DNA of 64,000 nucleotides from positions 2,604,001 to 2,668,000 of the forward strand of contig CM037837.1 of assembly GCA_021234535.1 (NCBI GenBank), read 5' to 3'. A program made the translations under genes and the position numbers. This document shows, piece by piece, positions 59,528-64,000 of the stretch. The first letter of the stretch is position 1. Each line of letters starts with the position of its first letter. The stretch is from Stichopus chloronotus. Its lineage: Eukaryota > Echinodermata > Holothuroidea > Aspidochirotida > Stichopodidae. The notes below the pieces were generated by a model. The model was not told where the DNA came from, made no database searches, and saw only the letters and a list, made by a program, of their open reading frames with translations.

Positions 59528-62500
59528 GTGGGCAGTGGGGACACCGCCCCCATTGTTCAGATACACCTTTCAATCCTAATTTGTATCACTAGGGCATTTC
59601 TTGTCTTCCTTCAGAAGGTAACTTTGGAGACTGTGACTCAATCCATCTAGAGTGTTCTTATAGCCTACCACGCTTGAATTGCTGCGTTTCACCGTAGCAT
59701 TTATAGCAACTAGTTAGAAGACACAGCCAATTGTATCACATTGTGTTACACCTTGCAGTTCATTTTTCTTTATTCTGTAAAGAAAATGAAAAACCTCAGT
59801 GCAAGCATTTTGATCCTTAGATAACTATGTATCTTTGCTAATGTCAAAGTTTTTGAAGTTTGACTTCCCCTGCCCTATGAAGAAACTTTATCACGTTATC
59901 AAGTTTTAGAGTACAATCACATCACAGACCCTGTCAGCAAATGTGATCTTCCCTTGAAAAATAGTGAATTCTATTCTTGACATACCACAGTTAATAGAAA
60001 TAGTTAACTCTATTCTCAACATGCCACTGTTAATAGAAACAGTGAACTCTATATCTCAACGTACCACAGTTAGTAGAAATAGTGATCTCTTTTCTCAACA
60101 GCTCTATTCTCAACATACCACAGGTATTAGAAACATTAAACTTCGTTCCCTACATACCACGGTTGAAAATCTGGTAGCTAGCCTATGCCGTCTATTTTCT
60201 GTTAGAATTTGTAGGTAAACTGTGACATTGCCACAATGTTCAACCTGTCCGCATACTAAATCTTGATTCATGCTATTAATAGTGAAGTTTCTTCCGATCG
60301 ATTTGTCATCTTATCGTCACAAAATTCCCAACACTCTCACAGCTGACTCTCAGCATTCACAGCAAAGCACCGAAATCCCAAAATGCAATTTAGTTGAGCG
60401 TTTGTCAAGTTTTATCTATTTTATTGGAAGAAAACAAAATCAGTATGTGTTTGTCTGAAACCACATGCAGACCTCAACTATGCATTTTGTGGAAAAGGGT
60501 ACTTACCTTAAGTCGTAGTAGGTTGCGCCAATAATATTAGGTTTTGAAGTGAATGTTTGCAACAGAGGACATGCTTCAAAAATTGACCTCCCTCCAAAAA
60601 ATCAAAAGAGAAGAGAAAAAAAACAAAGGAAAAGAAAACATGCAAATGAGGAACATCTGCAAAGTTAAATGTTTATGAGCCAAATGTGAAAAATAAAAAA
60701 AAAAAAATTTCAAATTTTATTGGAGAATGATTTTTAAATTTTAGGTATGTAACATTCAAACTATGCAGTTGTAACTTTCCACAACGGCATTGCAAACTCA
60801 GGGAAAAAACGGAGAGAGATGTGCGCGATATTGATTCTATTCCTCCTCGACGATGCATCACTCAAAAGCACGAAGTGCCTTTTCCCTGCTCATTTTAAAG
60901 CAGTGATTGGCTTTCATTGCTGAAAGTAAATTTGAACCTGATAGGAAATGTAAATTCGTCTGTGATTTAGAGATGTTGAGTAGGTTTTACCAGTCTTACA
61001 ATATTCTGACCATTTTACAGGATGGTGCCCTCGAGACATATTTGACAACACGTTTTATGTGATTTCCTGTGTGACATTTTTATGTGTGTTATCTTTTGTG
61101 TGACAAATTCGTGTGACACCTTCAGCCTGACATCCTAAAATGAAATAGATTTTTGTGAATGAGTTTTTTTTGATAGAGTCTTTTCTTTTATATTATCTAT
61201 CTGAATTGTCTTGTCTGAGCTTTTATATAGATTATTAATGTTTATTATGACTAGTTTGGAATGAAAGTGATCCTGTATTTTGTACAATTTCCTATAGGTT
61301 TTAGTCAATTTAGATTACTTTATTCTTACCTTTCCTATGTGGATGAAAATTTTTGCTCATTGGAAGTCTTCCAAAAGAAGAGGTACTTGTCCAAAAGTGT
61401 GTCCAGCTGTGCCAGGATAATGACTTAGAAATTAAAGAAGTGCCTCAAAGAGCAATTTGTCAATTTTCTTTCCTAATAGAAGATGTGATGCATCATTAAT
61501 TTGTAAATGAAAGAATAAGGAAAGAAGACGATCTTACATTTGTATATAAAATTACAGAAAAGGAGCTTTTTAGTAGGAGTTTCAAAAATGGTACACAACC
61601 AGGTAGTATACATACTGTATTGACATTGACACTAATATCTTGCTGGTTTGAGCACGCATTTGTGTATCTGCCAATAAGCGCGTGTGACATGACCTGCGTC
61701 AGTGTTATGGACCCACTTTGAAGCCTCTTTGTTAACATGTTACAAAGAATAGATGGTTCTCGTATGCGCCTGTTAGCTCATCCTTGCAACCAGAAAATCG
61801 CCAACCCTCAGGGTGCCGTACAAAACCAAATAATACACAGTTGTCGAGTTGTTTAGCTCATGTGATGATCTTTTAACAATGCAAGTTTGATAAACACATA
61901 GGATGTCAGATTTCTAGAAGGGATTTATGCTTATGCAATTGATCAGGAGGCATTTCTCTGTAGTGAAGTGAGCCAATGGTTCATGGTACATCAGCAGTGG
62001 CAGCATGGGTACCCTCTATCCTGGGGAGGGGGACTGATGCTTAAGTGATGCCCGCTGCCCCACTTTCACTTACATGATAACTAAAATTGTGGGATGATGC
62101 TAAGCAGAGTGCCAACAAAAGGGTGGCTGGGAGCATTACAGAAAATTTTCAATAAAAATACCCTCCAGTTTGCTGGAAATCACCCTTCCACTTTTGTGGT
62201 GCCCCCCAAAAGCTGTGTGGAGGGTGTTGGTCATGGCACCACTGTATAGTAGACAAAGCATTTGGGTCCAAAATAATCTGCAGTTGTCATTTTGTGTTTT
62301 GGGTGTATTGTTTTTTTTATTTTTGCATTTTTCAATACTTAACAGATTTTTAACTTTTAAAAAAAGTCCTGTGTTTTATTTGGATGTATATAGATGGATA
62401 AAAATTTTTCATGTGATATTAGATAATGCCTTCTATACTGACAAAAACAGGAGGACTACTTGATGGTAAAACAATTGCATGTCCATGAAATTTAATCCAA

Positions 62501-64000
62501 CAAAAATCTGGAATGTGCCCATGACAATAAATCTTCGGCAGGCATAACCTTGTCGATATTGCATCAAAATTAAATGGTCTTTTTAAGTTCATTAATTTTG
62601 TCCAGAGGCGTGGAATGTGGGGAAGAAATATATTTCTGGCACTGGAGAGCCCACAGTATGTTCAATTTCTGCAGGTAAGGGGGGGGGGGGGAGGGAAACT
62701 TAGGGCATGGGAACACTAAGGTACTTTGGACTGGCTTAAATGTGTGTTCAGCAGTTTGACTTTGAATCACCGCTGGGGTTTTATTTGCAAGAAGCAGTCG
62801 TATAGATCATCTTAGCATGTGATGTCTTTGCCGTTGGTCACTTTTTTGAGTCTGCAGTCTATTATATAACACCAGTAAAATGATTATTGTCCTCTTCAAA
62901 TTTTTCATTTCATCTAGGGTTTTGTTCTTCCTTGGTTGCTCCTGTTTTGTTGGTTGTAGTTTTAACTTCTTTTGTCCTTTTCACTTTTATCCTCTAAATC
63001 ACTCATAATCTTCAGTTGTAGATTCATTCATCTACATTTTGACAATTTTTAAGTCCATTCACTAAGGCCATGGAAGCAAACAGCCTTTCCTGCCTACTTT
63101 TATTCAAGTTGGGGTCTGAGAGGGTGGATTACCAAGTTAATGCTTTCATTCAGAGTAAGGTCTGGTCATGTTTGTGTGGCCAGATTCACATTTTTTTTGA
63201 GCTGGTCATTCATACTGTACCATACAAGAATGAACAAATGTCATTTTCACCCTAAGATGGGATTTGAGGCAACTATTTGTCCTACAACCAGTGTGATTAG
63301 TCATTCAAAGGTCTTCTGAACTGCTTGCAAATAATGCTCGGTTTCTGCCCATAGTGAACCTTTGTGCATTTGCCTTTAACAGTATTAAACTTTTCACCCC
63401 TTGGTGGGTACCCTTCTAACACAGAGACTTTCAGTTCCATTCATTTTTAGTACAATATCTGTATTATTTTACAGCCGCTATGAAGAATCCCTCGTCGCAA
63501 CTGCTTGCTACGACAAGCCAGTTATGCATGCTTGAATTTGATGCTGACGTTGTAGTTACATGATCAGGTCGGCTGTCTTCTCGGATTATAAGATGCAGTG
63601 TATTGTTGCACCTTAGGATATTTCTGATGATCTGGAGGGAGATAGCTGGTGCTTTACCTGGCACTGTTACTTTTAGAACACCAGTGCACCATGGCAGTGT
63701 GAATACAGGACATGACACATTTTGCATGTATGACCGTTGCTATGATTGTTACATAATTTTGTCAAAGTTTGAGAAAAAGATGGTCCTTCCAAAGCTGGTG
63801 ATAACTTGTCGAGTTCAGATGAACCATTGGTCGTCGATGAGATGAACCATCAAGTTCAGTTGAAACATCATGAAAGGTTTATCATGGTGGCCTTTTGATG
63901 TGTCATTTCTTCGGCTAAATTCCCTAACCTTGTGGTAAAGTACCTTTCGAATCAGCACTTTGCCTTTCCTTTTAATATTTTCCACTTGAATTGCACTTAA
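59528..64000 (+). other. PPM1D 3' untranslated region and downstream flank
   Basis: No further conserved exon is seen on either strand. The 39-bp minisatellite is at 59961-60170. Candidate polyadenylation signals AATAAA occur at 62151 and 62526, and an A-rich one near 60692; which one is used cannot be told from sequence. Confidence 0.55.
59961..60170 (+). repeat. 39-bp minisatellite in PPM1D 3' flank
   Basis: Units start at 59961, 60000, 60039 and 60079 (39-40 bp) with ATAGTGAACTCTATTCTCAA and CATACCACAGTTAATAGAAA segments; a fifth, diverged unit follows. It probably lies in the 3' untranslated region. Confidence 0.8.

Overview
The window looks like nuclear DNA from a marine invertebrate animal, most likely a deuterostome (echinoderm, hemichordate or cephalochordate). 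It is AT-rich, has long introns with GT-AG junctions, and carries many simple repeats, C/G homopolymer runs and small DNA transposons. I cannot name the species. No rRNA, tRNA, CRISPR or bacterial-style operon is visible, and nearly all open reading frames of 60-140 codons are chance ORFs in introns and spacers.

Two conserved genes can be read with confidence. On the minus strand, a Yippee-like gene (YPEL1-4 class) has three coding exons at 13213-13314, 6053-6096 and 3155-3263. They encode the first 85 residues, including both halves of the C-X2-C-X52-C-X2-C zinc motif; the last coding exon lies beyond the left edge. On the plus strand, a complete PPM1D (WIP1) phosphatase gene runs from 51895 to 59527 in four exons that join into a 601-residue protein with the PPM1D-specific basic loop and a nuclear-type basic tail. 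The genes point away from each other. Their human relatives YPEL2 and PPM1D both lie on 17q22-q23, so this may be old linkage.

Layout: 1-1150, a degenerate ~145-bp satellite in the last visible YPEL intron; 1200-13330, YPEL exons and introns with a CpG-rich inverted-repeat element at 8137-8542; 13330-31350, putative YPEL 5' introns or spacer with two possible extra minus-strand exons (13765-13886 and 31085-31202) and a polypurine tract; 31350-51560, a repeat-dense spacer holding a 1737-bp PIF/Harbinger element at 39583-41319 with TAA target duplications, two hAT-like elements, two hairpin elements, a second satellite block and three tandem arrays; 51560-59527, PPM1D with a 785-bp transposon in intron 1 and a third satellite block in intron 3; 59528-64000, PPM1D 3' flank with a 39-bp minisatellite.

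The most unusual structures are repeats. The Harbinger element keeps an intact but truncated transposase ORF, and its flanks are built of an 11-bp tandem motif in opposite orientation at the two sides. It sits among 20-22-bp-spaced GATATC arrays. The ~145-bp satellite, present in three blocks, carries a nuclear-receptor DR1-type sequence in many of its units.
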